Part shown: positions 53,001 through 64,000 of the stretch, piece after piece | How positions within the stretch are numbered: the first letter of the stretch is position 1 | How the letters are laid out: every line of letters starts with the position of its first letter | DNA from: Ricinus communis | Lineage: Eukaryota; Streptophyta; Magnoliopsida; Malpighiales; Euphorbiaceae | Direction of reading: 5' to 3' | Assembly (NCBI RefSeq): GCF_019578655.1 | Contig: NC_063262.1 | Coordinates: forward strand, 5,897,582-5,961,581 | Length of the DNA: 64,000 bases | Program-made: the position numbers and the translations under genes | Notes under the pieces: generated by a model | Databases searched by the model: none | The model's input: only the letters and a program-made list of their open reading frames with translations | What the model was told of the DNA's origin: nothing

Positions 53001-55515
53001 AAACTCCAAAGTTCTAAAATAGCTTAATTGAAATACCGGCACCCATACACTAACTTACTACATCTTTCTTCCAGAATAAACAAGAGAATAACCGCATATA
53101 TATAGTTTCATCAAAATGAAGAAACCACTATTCCAAGCTCCAGGGTTCTAAAATAGCTAATTGAATTTGTATTGCCTATAAATTGAATTACTACATGGCC
53201 TTATCTTACATTATGAAAATGAACAAACATGCACCAGTCCAAAACACAGCATGAACTCCACATCGGAGTTCCTTACCTATTCCCGCAATTTCTAAGTCCA
53301 AATGGACTTAGTTCTTCGTCACACGAATAAAGTTTCAGAAACAGTTCGTACGGAAAGAGTATCTGCCAAAAGAATCAACGAAATCATTGCATTTTGTCTT
53401 AACAGAGTATGTGTTGCACTAAGGATAAGCAAATTACAACTAAAAACCCCAACCTCATAATTGTAGGATTGCTTCACTCTTAACTGCTGAACAGTTTTCC
53501 ATACAGAATTTTTCAAGCCATTAGAAGCATCTCGTGTATGATTACCAGAAGCATTAAACAGCAAACATCTGGCTTCTTTATCCTTAAGTAATTGTAAATC
53601 ATCTTCCCCATTATCAGTTATAGAATCCAACCTCAAACCGTTCAAAGATGCTGAGAAATTAGACTTAGAAGCATCAGTAACTAATATTTCTGATGATGCA
53701 GCTTTTCTGACTGACTTCTTATTAACTGACTTTGCTGAGGGAAGTTCATCAGACACGACCTTGCCACTTGGAAGCTGAGAACTGCAACCAACCACTTCGT
53801 TGGTACTGGATTTCATCTTATTTAATTTACTTGCATATGAAACACTATTTGCACAAGTAGACTTGGCAGACATTGAAGGAGGCAATTTAGTTTCTTGCAT
53901 TTTCTTAGAGGTAGCCCTTGCACTCAGCATATCAGGAGTAATATCTTCAGAAGGTCTCTCCGATCTGCCTGTACCACTATAACCAATTTCTTTATTGGTA
54001 GAAAAATTAGCTAACAATTCACTTCCTTCAGTATGCATTTCAGTTTTTTTTTCTGAAGATCTTTCAAAAGATTCATTTTTCCCTTTTGAATGCATTGCAG
54101 TAGTTAGAGGTCGACATTCATCCTTGTGACCTCGTCTCCAGTGAATTATTTGACACTTTCCAGAACTACAAAAGATGAAAATTTAGTGGTCAATGCACAT
54201 ACAAATGCAAATAGTACAGACATTTAGTAACAAAGAGGTCAAACTTTTAGGAGGTTTCAAAAATTTAGGAATGGAAAATTAGTAACTGATGAACAGGCTA
54301 ATCGAGCCTATTGCCAGATTCAGGTATTGAAATTCTCTTTAGGCCAAACATCAAGTTTCCAAATCAGGACTTTAATTTTTGGCCATGAGAATGTGAGTAG
54401 TTCTATGCTAAACTAGTACTGCACATGTAGATAATAGACCGAATATAAATGATCATCTTAAAATCCAACACTCATATGATAAATGTTGCAAATTCATTGT
54501 CAAACTCTTATAAGAGGAGAGTTTTAGCCAAAGCCTAAATTATGAAAGAGCCTCAGAAGCTATTATCCTGAAAATTATGATAGTTTGCTTTTGACTAAGC
54601 CCATCTAGTGGTGGTGCAATAGTTGAAGAATAGAGCTAATTCAACACAGAGGATGGAGTACATAGAATTGGTTAGATAAAATAAATGTCACAAATCCCAG
54701 TTATGTTCAGTGTATATATTTTCAGACAGGTAAATGGCAGGCACATTCATGAAACAGAGCTTGAACCTTGAGAGACCTAAAATCATCACTCTTACAGAAC
54801 ATGGAAACTATTTCCAACACCACCCATCCGTAACAAGAATATTACCTACTTCCTCACAAAATTATAACAGCCACTCACCCACCACACCAATTGTTAATAC
54901 TTACACAACAACATTCTCCTTTCCTCATTTACTTTTAACTATCCCCTTCCCACTTGCTACTTAACTCCACCCTACAGTTCAGCACCTAAGTCTTTCTTTT
55001 CCCTCCTCCGGTACTTCAATCACACTAAAAACTACAAAAAGAAAAAAAAAAAAAAAAAAAGGAATCCTATCTGGCCATTAATATAAAGAGGAATCAAAAA
55101 CATCATAACTCAAACAACTAGCTAGAATAGCACAAACTGCCCTAATAATATTCATAAACAACATTTCTATCACAATTTGACGATAATAGGTACTGGGTAT
55201 AGACAATGAAATAAATATAACATGCAAGTAAAAATCAAAGAAAACGCACCAGTAATGAACAGATTTACATTGGGAACAGCGCGTGGTGGTAGGGGAAAAG
55301 CAAACAGCGCACTGGTTTAATCTAGGAACCGAATTGCATTGATAAACAGAATCAAACTCGAACATTTCAGATTCTTTAGAAACCATGTCGACAAGTCGTT
55401 TGATTTCCTCTTTTTTAGCCACCGCATTGCGCCACTTGTAGTGTAACCAGCTGCAAATAAGAGATATCAACAGAAAAAGTAGGGTTTGTAACCCTATAAT
55501 TTCAACAATTAACAT
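50015..55515 (-). CDS. UBP16: Ubiquitin C-terminal hydrolase with N-terminal membrane anchor and MYND finger (UBP16/17 group)
   Basis: Exons (complement): 55515-55250, 54165-53454, 53362-53277, 52820-52735, 52628-52466, 52356-52242, 52121-51964, 51432-51348, 51248-51036, 50569-50508, 50420-50015; 783 aa. A membrane span (residues 5-25) and basic stretch precede a MYND zinc finger (about 69-106: CAVC, CSQC, YCSGKCQ, HWRRGHKDEC). A Ser/Lys-rich linker follows, then the USP catalytic domain. Its Cys box is GLRNCGNSCYAN with nucleophile C356, and its His box is TGHYVCYIK (H609) with IND near 626. The USP zinc pairs are CFNC/CMRC/CSRC. Known role: removal of ubiquitin from substrates; Arabidopsis UBP16 acts in salt tolerance. 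Intron 4 needs a GC donor (TCAT|GCAAGT). The gene order next to a DIC carrier supports UBP16; length is nearer UBP17. Confidence 0.93.
52939..53197. repeat. About 130-bp tandem duplication in a UBP intron
   Basis: Two diverged copies share tttcatcaaaatgaagaa (52972 and 53106, period 134) and ttctaaaatagct in the intron 52821-53276. They differ at about a fifth of positions, so the duplication is old. Confidence 0.75.
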
Positions 55516-56059
55516 TGGATATATCTACCCAGTGCCCAGAATCAGACCTGAGCAAAGAAACCCTACAATTCCAAATTTCTTATACATTAATTCGAAATCG
55601 TGCAATCTGAGTTCAAGAAATCAAGGTTCTTGTTAATTTAAGACAGAAAGGTGAATAAATTTTCTTTTTCCTTTTTCTTTTTTCTGATTTGTGGCAATGT
55701 AAAAGATAATTCTTTTTTTCTTTTAAAAAAATTGTGTTGATGAGGGAAAAGGGAGTTGGATTTTAGTTGCTGTATTATATGGGTATTATGGGTTAACTTC
55801 AGTCTTGCAAATTGTGTGATTATGGACCTAATTTGCTTTGTGAAGATGATTGATGATGTAATTATGTAGTGAGTAATCATATGTGATTTTTGGGCCAGAA
55901 GGCGACGCTCAAAATGGTGTTTAAGCCCCCTCCAATTATGTAGTAGAATGAGTACTCAATCATGTTCTCTGGCTCTGCTGCCAAGGTTTCAAAATGTGGA
56001 CCACGGTCACCACTGGAGACACCGTTCATATTTAATACTTCTTAAACAAAAGCAAAAAT
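55516..56059. other. Promoter/5' UTR side of the UBP gene and tRNA upstream region
   Basis: Spacer between the divergent UBP gene (minus) and the tRNA gene (plus). T-rich in the first 250 bases. No further gene seen. Confidence 0.5.
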
Positions 56060-56141
56060 GTCGCTTTGGCCGAGTGGTTAAGGCGTGTGCCTGCTAAGTA
56101 CATGGGGTTTCCCCGCGAGAGTTCGAATCTCTCAGGCGACG
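56060..56141 (+). tRNA. tRNA-Ser (anticodon GCU)
   Basis: An 82-base type II tRNA. The acceptor stem gtcgctt pairs with aggcgac and is followed by discriminator G. D-arm box tggccgagtggttaaggc. The anticodon stem tgtgc/gtaca surrounds the loop ctgctaa with GCT at 56093-56095. A long variable arm (tggggtttccccgc) and T-arm gagagttcgaatctctc follow. No intron. It decodes AGC/AGU. Confidence 0.97.
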
Positions 56142-56299
56142 AAAATGGTGAAATTTTTTTATTTTGCGTGTTTTGTTTTTGTTTCTCTAACAAATTACAA
56201 TGGGCTAAAGTGGCAAATTGCCCTGTCACTCAAGTCTAATTAGCCCCAACATGAAAATCATAGTGAATTTACCCAAAAGATTTTATAACCTATAATCAA

Positions 56300-56496
56300 A
56301 CCAAATCAAGTCAAGTATATAAAGGCTTAGTTTGTTTAATTTTAGTAAAGGCTCGAGCTCAATTCAAGCTTTTATAATAAAGTTCGAGCTTGGCTCATTT
56401 TATTAAAATATTATATAAAATATTTATTTATCATGTATTATTTTTGTTGCAGTTCTTACTAATAATAATAGTTTCATTTAATTTAAATGTTAGTTA

Positions 56497-56533
<37 letters not shown>

Positions 56534-56830
56534 TTGAACTCGAGCTCTTGTTCACAAGCCTGCTTGTTAAACTTATAACGAGCATGTTCACGAGTTTTAT
56601 AAATGAGCCAGATAGTGAGCTTTATAAACGAATCAAGCTCAAGCTTGATCTCACGAGCCTGTTCGCGAGCCAGTAAAGGAACAGGTTCATAAACTACCAT
56701 ACCAAATTCTATCAAACTCAAGCTCGGCTAGATAAAATTATCGAGCTTGAAATTGAGCCCAAATTCGGCTTATTTAAATTAACGAACGACTTCAAACGAG
56801 TTTTTTATCAATACAAACTTAGAATAGTTC
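56300..56830. repeat. Dispersed repeat rich in gagctcg/cacgag words
   Basis: Contains aggctcgagctcaattcaag, aagttcgagcttggctcatt, gttcacaagcctgcttgtta, tttataaatgagcca and gagcctgttcgcgagcc. This wording is typical of a repeat found through many angiosperm genomes. Non-coding; interrupted by an (ATT)n run at 56498-56533. Confidence 0.6.
56498..56533. repeat. (ATT)n microsatellite
   Basis: Twelve ATT units inside the dispersed repeat. Confidence 0.97.
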
Positions 56831-57941
56831 GCGAGACGTGTTTATTGCTCTAATTATACCCTCTTATCAAGCATATATGTGAAATCACACACCAATTTAA
56901 GCAATAAACAATTATTAAGATTAAAGAGTAATTTATTTTATAATGGTAAAAAATAATGTATATTTTTAAAAAAGAAATAAAATAATTTATCTTCCCTCAC
57001 ATTCCTCTTCTCTCACTACTCTCTCCAATAGTGAGAAGAGAAACAATTGGGGATAAATTGCCTAAATAGTCAATATGTTAAATTGGCGATAAAATTTAAT
57101 ATGGAGCTAACTGGACAGTTCAGGGGACAAATTGTCATTTAAGCCAATTCCAGCGAGTAAACAACAGCTTCAATCCTCCCCCGAATAGAACCTGGCCAAA
57201 TTGAACTCTTTTTCTTTTTCTTTAAACAAAAAATATATATATATATTTTTTAATCAATTCATAGGTGGGAATCCAAGTCAAGAATAGCATTTGGCCCCAA
57301 TGAATGGACGGTCCTCTTTGTAATTTGATTTGCCCTTTTTCTCCACCACCACCACCTCCCTCTTCTTTACCTTTACACACATTAGTTAGCTAATGCCTTT
57401 CTCAAAAGGGGTAATTAATTCCATCATCTATAACTAATTGATTACTTTTTTTATTATGATTCTTTCTATATGATGCTATACCTTTCAATTTTGTATATTA
57501 CTATATGGGTTATTCTATTTGACCATGTATTTGTCTCATTTTAATGCATTATTTTACAAAATAACAGAATGTATAGTTCTTATTAAAATTCCATATTACA
57601 TAAAAAAAAAAAAAATCAACTATGTTTTATTTTTATTGGGTTATTTTGTTGACTTTGGATTAGGTCAAATGAGTGGGAGCATTATATACATTGAGATAAT
57701 CATAATACTCTTGCTCTTTAGAATATTACTAAAATAACTCCCCATATTGAGAAATTGGCAGCTAATCATATATATGATACATTTGATTATGCTTTAAGAT
57801 ATCCATATTAAGTATATTTGATACATTAATCTTTACTAAAGTAAAATTTAAACTTAAAATTTAGTGGGTGCAAAAGTAAGAATGTTTTTTTGTTACAGTT
57901 TAGAGGAATATGAAATTCAAAAATTATTGTTTTGTTCAAGA

Positions 57942-57967
57942 AAGAAGAAGAAGAAGAAGAAGAAGAA
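57942..57967. repeat. (GAA)n microsatellite
   Basis: About eight GAA units in the AT-rich spacer. Confidence 0.9.
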
Positions 57968-58542
57968 AAGGGTAAAAACAGGAGATGAACAATTTTAAGT
58001 GAAGAAAGGAGAACTATGCTCATCTAAGTTAGTAATGCATGGTTAATTTTATGCATGTAATCATGGGATTCCTTTACAGATTTATAATTAATCTAATTAT
58101 AATGCTACCATGAAGGACATGGTAAAAACAGGACATGTTAATTTTATGCATGTAGTCATGCAAGATTTAATTATTAAGCATATATAGGTAAAATTTGAAA
58201 TATGAGTCTATTATTACCTTATTTTTAAATAAATTAAGTAATTTTGGTTTTGTTACATAAACAACAAAAACCTCAGCAATTGGACCAATGAACAAGATAA
58301 TTACTTAGAGAAAGGAAAATATCTGTAAATATGAAAATTCTAGATGCTATGAAAGGGTAAGGATTCTTTGTCTTTGCTCACCAATGACATTTTTGAAATT
58401 CAAAAAAATCATGTTTCCAGAAATATTGTGAAATTTATTTCTGATGTCAGTAGAACTCATTTTAGTCTTCCCTGTTTTACCTTTCTAATTGTTACACTTG
58501 CTTTTCTAATAATGAATAACTCCAAATATTATAAATACCCAT

Positions 58543-58545
<3 letters not shown>

Positions 58546-58581
<36 letters not shown>
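58546..58581. repeat. (TA)n microsatellite
   Basis: About 17 TA units. Confidence 0.95.
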
Positions 58582-58582
<1 letters not shown>

Positions 58583-58952
58583 AGTAATATAACAGGAATA
58601 ATTAATTAAAAATCATATGAAATACATTGCAATTCACCACATAGCTAAATTAAATGTAGCCTAGAAAGAGCAAAAAATAAGACTTAAGCAAGCAAGACCA
58701 GAAAGTTTCGTGAGAAATCATGAAACTTAGGAGTCCATTTTGACTCCAAATTTGTGGCTGAGATTGCATAAATAATTAATGGTTACACGTTTGGTACATA
58801 AATTAATTGGGGAAATCATAATTCTAAAAAATATGTCAACTATTTTTCAAAGCATTGAATGGAGGTTACTTTTTGCAGGTTGATTTAAATAATTATTTTC
58901 AAAATAATCTTTTTAAAGTAAAATAATTATTATTTAATTATAAAATTATTCA

Positions 58953-58956
<4 letters not shown>

Positions 58957-59005
<49 letters not shown>
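58957..59005. repeat. (AT)n microsatellite
   Basis: About 24 AT units, the longest pure run in this spacer. Confidence 0.95.
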
Positions 59006-59009
<4 letters not shown>

Positions 59010-59829
59010 TATATAATTAGTTTGTTTCATAATATTCTTTTTATATGAAATTTATTTTTGACGGATAGAATTCAGGTTGATGACTAATTTTATAGTTTAT
59101 TTACATTCATTTATTAATTAACAAATTCTTTTTTAACTAAATAATGATTATAGTCTCACAAAATTTATTAATTGATAAATTTTCTCCTAACTAACAAATG
59201 AATATAGTCTTAGAAAATTAATATTTTAATTATATTTCTAACATTATGTTAATTAATAAATTAATTTTTTTAATTAGATAATGATTTAAATTATAGATAA
59301 TATAATTTAAAATTATAGCTTAATTATAATCTTTAAATTTGAAAATTAGAATAATAAAATTTTGAAAATTATTGATATTTTTATGTTTTAATTAATGATA
59401 ATATTGTTAATTTTTATGTATTAAAGAAGAGAGTTAATATTTTTTTTCATGAAAGTTAATAAACTAGTTTGAGGTTTAACAGTAGCTGAATCTCATGCAT
59501 TATACAATAAAATAGAAGGTATTAAACTTCAAAACTATGTAATTATGTAACTGAATAATTGTAAAGACTAAAAATATGTATTTGTGCGTTTGGCTCAAAA
59601 TTCAGGAGCTTATTTGTATTTTGGCATAAAAAGAAAACAAGAAGAATAATTTGTGGAGATTTTGGCATGTGCAAGACACAGCAGAGACTTGAGAAAAGTC
59701 TGAACAAAGTGGCCGCATAACCGCGTAAAACAAAAGGAAACGGCTACAAATTTTCCATATCTTCACAATGTTTCGCGTAAGAACCTAATTTCCATTACCT
59801 TTTCCCTTCCACCCACAGCCATTAGTCAC

Positions 59830-59837
59830 TATAAATA
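59830..59837 (+). promoter_or_regulatory. Likely TATA box of the dicarboxylate carrier gene
   Basis: TATAAATA lies 333 bases before the carrier ATG and about 30 bases before a C/T-rich stretch where transcription would begin, implying a 5' UTR near 300 bases. Position and sequence are the only evidence. Confidence 0.55.
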
Positions 59838-60162
59838 CCTACACCACCTTCGTCCCTCAAAACCCATCATTCATTCTTTTTTCTTTCTCACCCCTCCAAT
59901 TAAGAAAAAGAAAAAACACAAATCTATCTGTTATAATAGCATATGTCTCAGAGGCCAAACGTCCCTCACTCTTCTTCTGTAGCCTTTGGTCTCCATTCCC
60001 ATCTCTTGGTTTCCAGTGAGATGAACCCAAATTCCAACTGGTGTTTCTTCTTCTAGTTCCCGGAATTTATATATTTCTTATATAAATCGTTCTAATTTCT
60101 TGGAGAAAGAGAGAAACCAGAACCCAGAGAAAGATAATCTTTTATTTACTTATATACCAAAA

Positions 60163-61122
60163 ATGGGAGTGAAAGGTTTTGTTGAAGGAGGGATAGCTTC
60201 AATCATTGCTGGGTGCTCCACGCATCCTCTTGACCTTATTAAGGTCCGAATGCAACTCCAAGGCGAAACTCACGCTCCGACTGCTGTCCAAACGCTCCGT
60301 CCTGCTCTTGCTTTCCACCCTCCTGGCACCACTACCCCCGCATCGGCCATACACGTCCATCCTCCTCGCGTGGGCCCCATTTCTGTCGGTGTCCGTATCG
60401 TCCAGCAAGAGGGTGTTGCCGCTCTTTTCTCAGGTGTCTCCGCCACGGTTCTCCGTCAGACTCTCTACTCCACCTCCCGTATGGGTCTGTACGACATCTT
60501 GAAACAGAAGTGGACAGATCCGAACACAAAAACCATGCCTTTATCAAGCAAGATTGTCGCAGGATTAATTGCCGGTGGTATCGGAGCTGCCGTCGGAAAC
60601 CCTGCTGACGTGGCGATGGTACGTATGCAAGCTGACGGACGTCTCCCACCTGCTCAACGCCGTAATTATAAGAGCGTTGTGGATGCGATCACCCGCATGA
60701 CAAAACAGGAAGGCATTACTAGTCTCTGGCGCGGCTCATCTTTAACAGTGAACCGTGCCATGTTAGTAACAGCATCACAGCTAGCATCATACGATCAATT
60801 CAAGGAAATGATTCTCGAAAAAGGGTGGATGCGTGATGGGCTTGGGACCCATGTCACGGCGAGTTTTGCGGCGGGGTTTGTGGCGGCTGTTGCGTCGAAT
60901 CCCGTGGATGTGATTAAGACGAGGGTGATGAATATGAAGGTGGAACCAGGAAAGGCGCCGCCGTATTCTGGAGCGTTGGATTGCGCGTTGAAGACTGTAA
61001 AAGCTGAAGGGCCGATGGCGTTGTATAAAGGGTTTATACCAACGATTTCAAGACAAGGGCCTTTCACTATTGTGTTGTTTGTGACCTTGGAACAGGTCAG
61101 GAAATTGCTCAAGGATTTCTGA
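60163..61122 (+). CDS. DIC2: Mitochondrial dicarboxylate carrier (DIC/PUMP4-5 type)
   Basis: An intronless frame of 319 aa from the ATG at 60163 (MGVKGFVEGGIAS); the frame upstream has no other ATG. It shows three mitochondrial-carrier repeats with signatures HPLDLIKVRMQLQG (repeat 1), NPADVAMVRMQADG (repeat 2) and NPVDVIKTRVMNM (repeat 3), and six membrane helices. The loop after helix 1 is long and Pro/Thr-rich (about residues 40-75), as in plant DICs and unlike classical UCPs. Family role: exchange of malate, oxaloacetate, succinate, phosphate and related anions across the inner mitochondrial membrane. The coding sequence is richer in G+C than its surroundings. AATAAA near 61304 could be the poly(A) signal. 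DIC2 is preferred because of the neighbouring UBP16-type gene; DIC1 and DIC3 remain possible. Confidence 0.95.
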   Translation: MGVKGFVEGGIASIIAGCSTHPLDLIKVRMQLQGETHAPTAVQTLRPALAFHPPGTTTPASAIHVHPPRVGPISVGVRIVQQEGVAALFSGVSATVLRQTLYSTSRMGLYDILKQKWTDPNTKTMPLSSKIVAGLIAGGIGAAVGNPADVAMVRMQADGRLPPAQRRNYKSVVDAITRMTKQEGITSLWRGSSLTVNRAMLVTASQLASYDQFKEMILEKGWMRDGLGTHVTASFAAGFVAAVASNPVDVIKTRVMNMKVEPGKAPPYSGALDCALKTVKAEGPMALYKGFIPTISRQGPFTIVLFVTLEQVRKLLKDF

Positions 61123-63594
61123 GGATCTATTCATGATGATGATGATGAAAATTAGCTTCTTTTTTTAAAAAAAAAAAAAAATTCTTTGGATTTGGATCGG
61201 TGGTTATGAATATTAGTTTTTCATAATCAAGCTTTTCTTTTCATTTTTTTTTCCAAAATTTGTATTTCTATTTCTATGTGTAATGGTCATTCTCTTATAG
61301 TCTAAATAAATTAATAATTAGTTATTGAAAAAATAATAATTAAATCATCGAGTATCTAATATGTGATCATAACAGAGAAGATCGGATTTAACTTCTAACA
61401 GTCATTTTATTTTGTACTAAATTTGACCACAGAGTAATGCTATTAATATGAGAACAAATCAAAAAAGAAAAAGGGGTTCATTTCATTATTTTAATATATA
61501 CTAAATTCTTGCCTCTTGTTGGTTAACACTTGAAATTGAGCTTCATAAGCTAAATTGTATGTATGTGGCTTCTGGTTTGAGGTCTGAAACCCAGAATTGC
61601 CAAATGGGGAAGATAGGACAGACAAATAACAGTAGGTTTGCGATTTTGGCCGAAGGGAAAGGGAAAGCTTGTGTTTTTAGTTTTATGTCAAACCCTTTTG
61701 CTTCTGTCCAATGGTATGTGCACATCCAGAAGCATTGCCATTTTAGGCAATTGAAAGCCAATTCAATTTGTTTCTCTTCAAAATTAGATTGGTTGGTTTT
61801 GCTTTCAGCCATCATATTTTAGCATAACATTCAAGTGCAAAATATCCCAAATAATCAGATCTTTTTATTGGCAGACAAAGCATTCTTGTGGTGGGCTACC
61901 TTGAAATTTTTTAGATTTCTAAGTCCCAACTAATAAATAGTTATAAAATTTATTATTATATAGTAAAATTTATCTAAAAGGGTTTTCCTTTTGCAGTTCA
62001 AATCTTTTGATTACATCACAGAATTATGTTAGTAGGTAGGAAATTGAACTGGGATTTGCATTATTCTCACAGCTGCTGCCGTCAATAGGAGAAAAGAAAT
62101 ATTAGAGAGTCTTACTTTGGTTGGATTTCTCTATCTAGCTCCGCAGTTGGTGTTGCGATGACGGATTTGAACCCTATGATTTTACAAATATTTTCATTAA
62201 GCGATGACGGATTTCAGCCTCATGATCTTACAAATATTTTATAATGAAAGGAAAGCTCGTATGATCACTGTAAGAAAGAATCATTCGGTCGCTACCATTC
62301 ATTGCCTCCTCTCCCAGTTCTTAATTGTTAAAAAAGAAAAAGATAGTTTCATGGGAATATGGTAGTCTAGCACATGAAGATGTCTTTTAGAACATTTACA
62401 AGTGGACCCTAATTCATTTCTTATCTTTCTATACAAAATTTGTCAAGAGAAGCAACATATATATGTCTACCCTTACCAAATTATGGCTATAAACAATTTT
62501 TTGGTTCCTAAAAGAAAAACCAATGTTGCAAAAGCAGCATCATTCTTTTCTATAATAAGATTAATTAATGAATCAAAGAATAGCCTCTAAGAAAGGAATA
62601 TATGTTTGAGCAAATTGCTCCAAGAATTGTGCCTCAATTGATTCCGGTTGATCACCTCCATATTGCACCATACACATGATTGATACATGTCAGGTTTTCA
62701 CAATTAGTAGTGATTTCTTTTCTTTATTTATTTTATTCATGGGAAAGCCTAAAAACATGGGCTACACAATAATAATAGCCAACTTTTTTTAATTTCACTA
62801 TAAAAATAATAAAATTCTCATTAATAATTAAAAGTATTTTAGATATATCTCTATGATCTACTAATCTCTATTATTAATAAGGGATGATTTTCATAATTTA
62901 TTTTTCATTTAGATATATATTCTTTTAGGAGTTTGAGCATTGAACTCCAAAATGTGTTCCTAGAAATATCTTTGAATTATTGAGTTCATGTCTTTTGGTT
63001 CCCTTGTCAGAAGCAAGAAGAATATTTTCCTTTTAGCAAATGATCAAGTACACACATATAAGAGAGGTTAATCAACCCATAACTAAGGCTAATGTAAATC
63101 TATAATTAAAAAAACTTTATAATTTCTCTTCACAGAAACATTAAATCAAACTTTTCAAAGAAAATAATTTACATATGTATTTTCCTTTTTAGCAAAAGTT
63201 GAAATGAAATTCTAAGAGAGAGTAATAGTAAATGATCCAATCCCAAATGATAGCAGGGATGACCCATCATTACTAGGCACGCCAATTGCTGGTCCCTGTG
63301 ATGTGAGAATTGAAATTGAGTGGAAAGCACTAATTTTTGGATTTGTGACAAATGCATGTTCCATGTTTGGCAGGTGATTTTGTTTGTTTTCTAAATTTTA
63401 TTTGTCTAAGTTATTCGGATATTTATATATGCTCATGTCATATTCAACACTTATCACAGAAATAGTGGGATTGGGTGATGTTCTTTGTGAAATCTGTCAT
63501 TTCTTTGTAAAGCAAATCAATAACCAATTCACTCATGAGCAAAAATTATAAAAAACTTTTTGAACAAACAAGGAATTCATTAACCAAGTTCAAA
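61123..63594. other. Carrier 3' UTR and AT-rich spacer
   Basis: No supported gene. A less AT-rich patch at 61543-61822 is open on both strands but unlike any family I know. A 46-bp tandem duplication lies at 62155-62245. Confidence 0.5.
62155..62245. repeat. 46-bp tandem duplication
   Basis: Two copies of gcgatgacggattt...atgat.ttacaaatatttt start at 62155 and 62201, about 85% alike. Confidence 0.85.
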
Positions 63595-64000
63595 GGAGAG
63601 CCAAAAGAGGATCAGAACAGGTGGCGATCCAACAACTCGACAGGGACCCTATAAGAGTTTCCGAAGCCACCCAATCCGCCACCTGGTTACAGTGTATATT
63701 AGTATGCGTAATTGCATGCGACGAAAGCAGCTTAAACAAATCCAAGATAGAGGAGATAATAGCATCAATCTCCTAACAAACGATGGCTCCCTCTATAAAG
63801 GAGTTAGCAATAACTAAGCTATCAGTTTCAAAAATATATTTCGAGAATTTCCTAGACTGCGCAAAAAGGGCTGCTTCAAGAAGCGCCAAAGCTTCTGCAA
63901 CCAAAGGAGATGCTGCCTCCACAATTTTACAGTATCCATCCACGAGATTTCCACATGATCTTGAGCAACTATGGCTATCCTTGCTATGCACCTCTTAGCA
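63595..64000 (-). mobile_element. RNase H domain fragment of a LINE-type retrotransposon, running off the window
   Basis: Read on the minus strand, the frame gives EALALLEAALFAQSRKF, IFETDSLVIANSF, then an in-frame TAG, then the same frame continues EIDAIISSILDLFKLL and NQVADWVASETL. These are the middle and C-terminal motifs of the RNase H-like domain of plant non-LTR retroelements (…FETDS…, …N.VAD.LA…). The stop within the domain makes it non-functional. The element's 3' end is probably near 63560-63595. The reverse transcriptase part, if present, lies beyond 64000. A lone domesticated RNase H-like gene is a less likely reading because of the stop. Confidence 0.75.

Larger units (their letters stand above)
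56142..60162. other. AT-rich spacer between the tRNA and the carrier gene
   Basis: No gene. Holds a gagctcg-type dispersed repeat (56300-56830), several microsatellites and a partly duplicated segment (ggtaaaaacaggacatg and tttatgcatgta wording near 57968-58065 and 58121-58165). The last 330 bases are carrier promoter and 5' UTR. Confidence 0.5.

Noticed and set aside
55078..55249. Continuation of UBP exon 1 to a stop at 55078
   Set aside because: It is read-through into the intron. Splicing at 55250 joins YC-SGKCQ and completes the MYND finger.
56032..56229. Minus-strand 65-aa open frame
   Set aside because: It is the antisense of the tRNA-Ser gene.
60199..61112. Long open frames on the minus strand and in another plus frame across the carrier gene
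   Set aside because: They are antisense or shifted readings of the DIC coding sequence, which is GC-richer and therefore has few stops in other frames.

Overview
This is a window of nuclear DNA from a eudicot plant. The genes are long and split by AT-rich introns, and they encode plant-only families: a KAC-type kinesin, a DUF26 receptor kinase, a wax synthase and a DIC-type carrier. The spacers are AT-rich and hold microsatellites and decayed transposons. I could not fix the species; Malpighiales, perhaps Euphorbiaceae, is a guess. Exon borders were read by hand from splice sites, frame and family similarity, and every intact model below closes to an exact number of codons.

Layout. 1-17889 (+): 22 exons of a KAC-type kinesin-14 whose first exon(s) lie left of the window. 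17890-21295: AT-rich spacer with a diverged dispersed repeat and a 330-bp MITE-like element. 21296-29000 (+): 17-exon GPI ethanolamine phosphate transferase 2 (PIGG/GPI7 type). 29001-32400: AT-rich spacer. 32401-33465 (+): decayed short J-protein gene that keeps a zinc ribbon, has lost the J-domain core and is frameshifted near its 3' end. 34803-35485 (+): small bHLH transcription factor. 36270-36660 (+): possible remnant of a proline-rich secreted protein. 37906-41560 (-): 7-exon cysteine-rich receptor-like kinase with a GC-AG first intron and a 1-kb inverted-repeat element in intron 4. 41561-45545: spacer with a second copy of the MITE-like family. 45546-46586 (+): wax synthase pseudogene with two frameshifts and one stop. 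47340-49219 (-): 6-exon IMPACT/YigZ-family protein. 50015-55515 (-): 11-exon MYND-type ubiquitin protease of the UBP16/17 group, with a GC-AG intron. 56060-56141 (+): tRNA-Ser(GCU). 56142-60162: AT-rich spacer. 60163-61122 (+): intronless mitochondrial dicarboxylate carrier. 63595-64000 (-): RNase H fragment of a LINE-type retrotransposon running off the right edge.

The genes do not form an operon-like functional set. Their order does carry information: KAC, UBP16/17 and DIC genes are also near neighbours in Arabidopsis, split over duplicated blocks, so this window appears to keep an ancestral gene neighbourhood. I found no wholly new system. The best leads are the recently broken wax synthase, the J-protein relic, the two GC-AG introns, and the inverted-repeat transposon families, one of which sits inside the receptor kinase gene.
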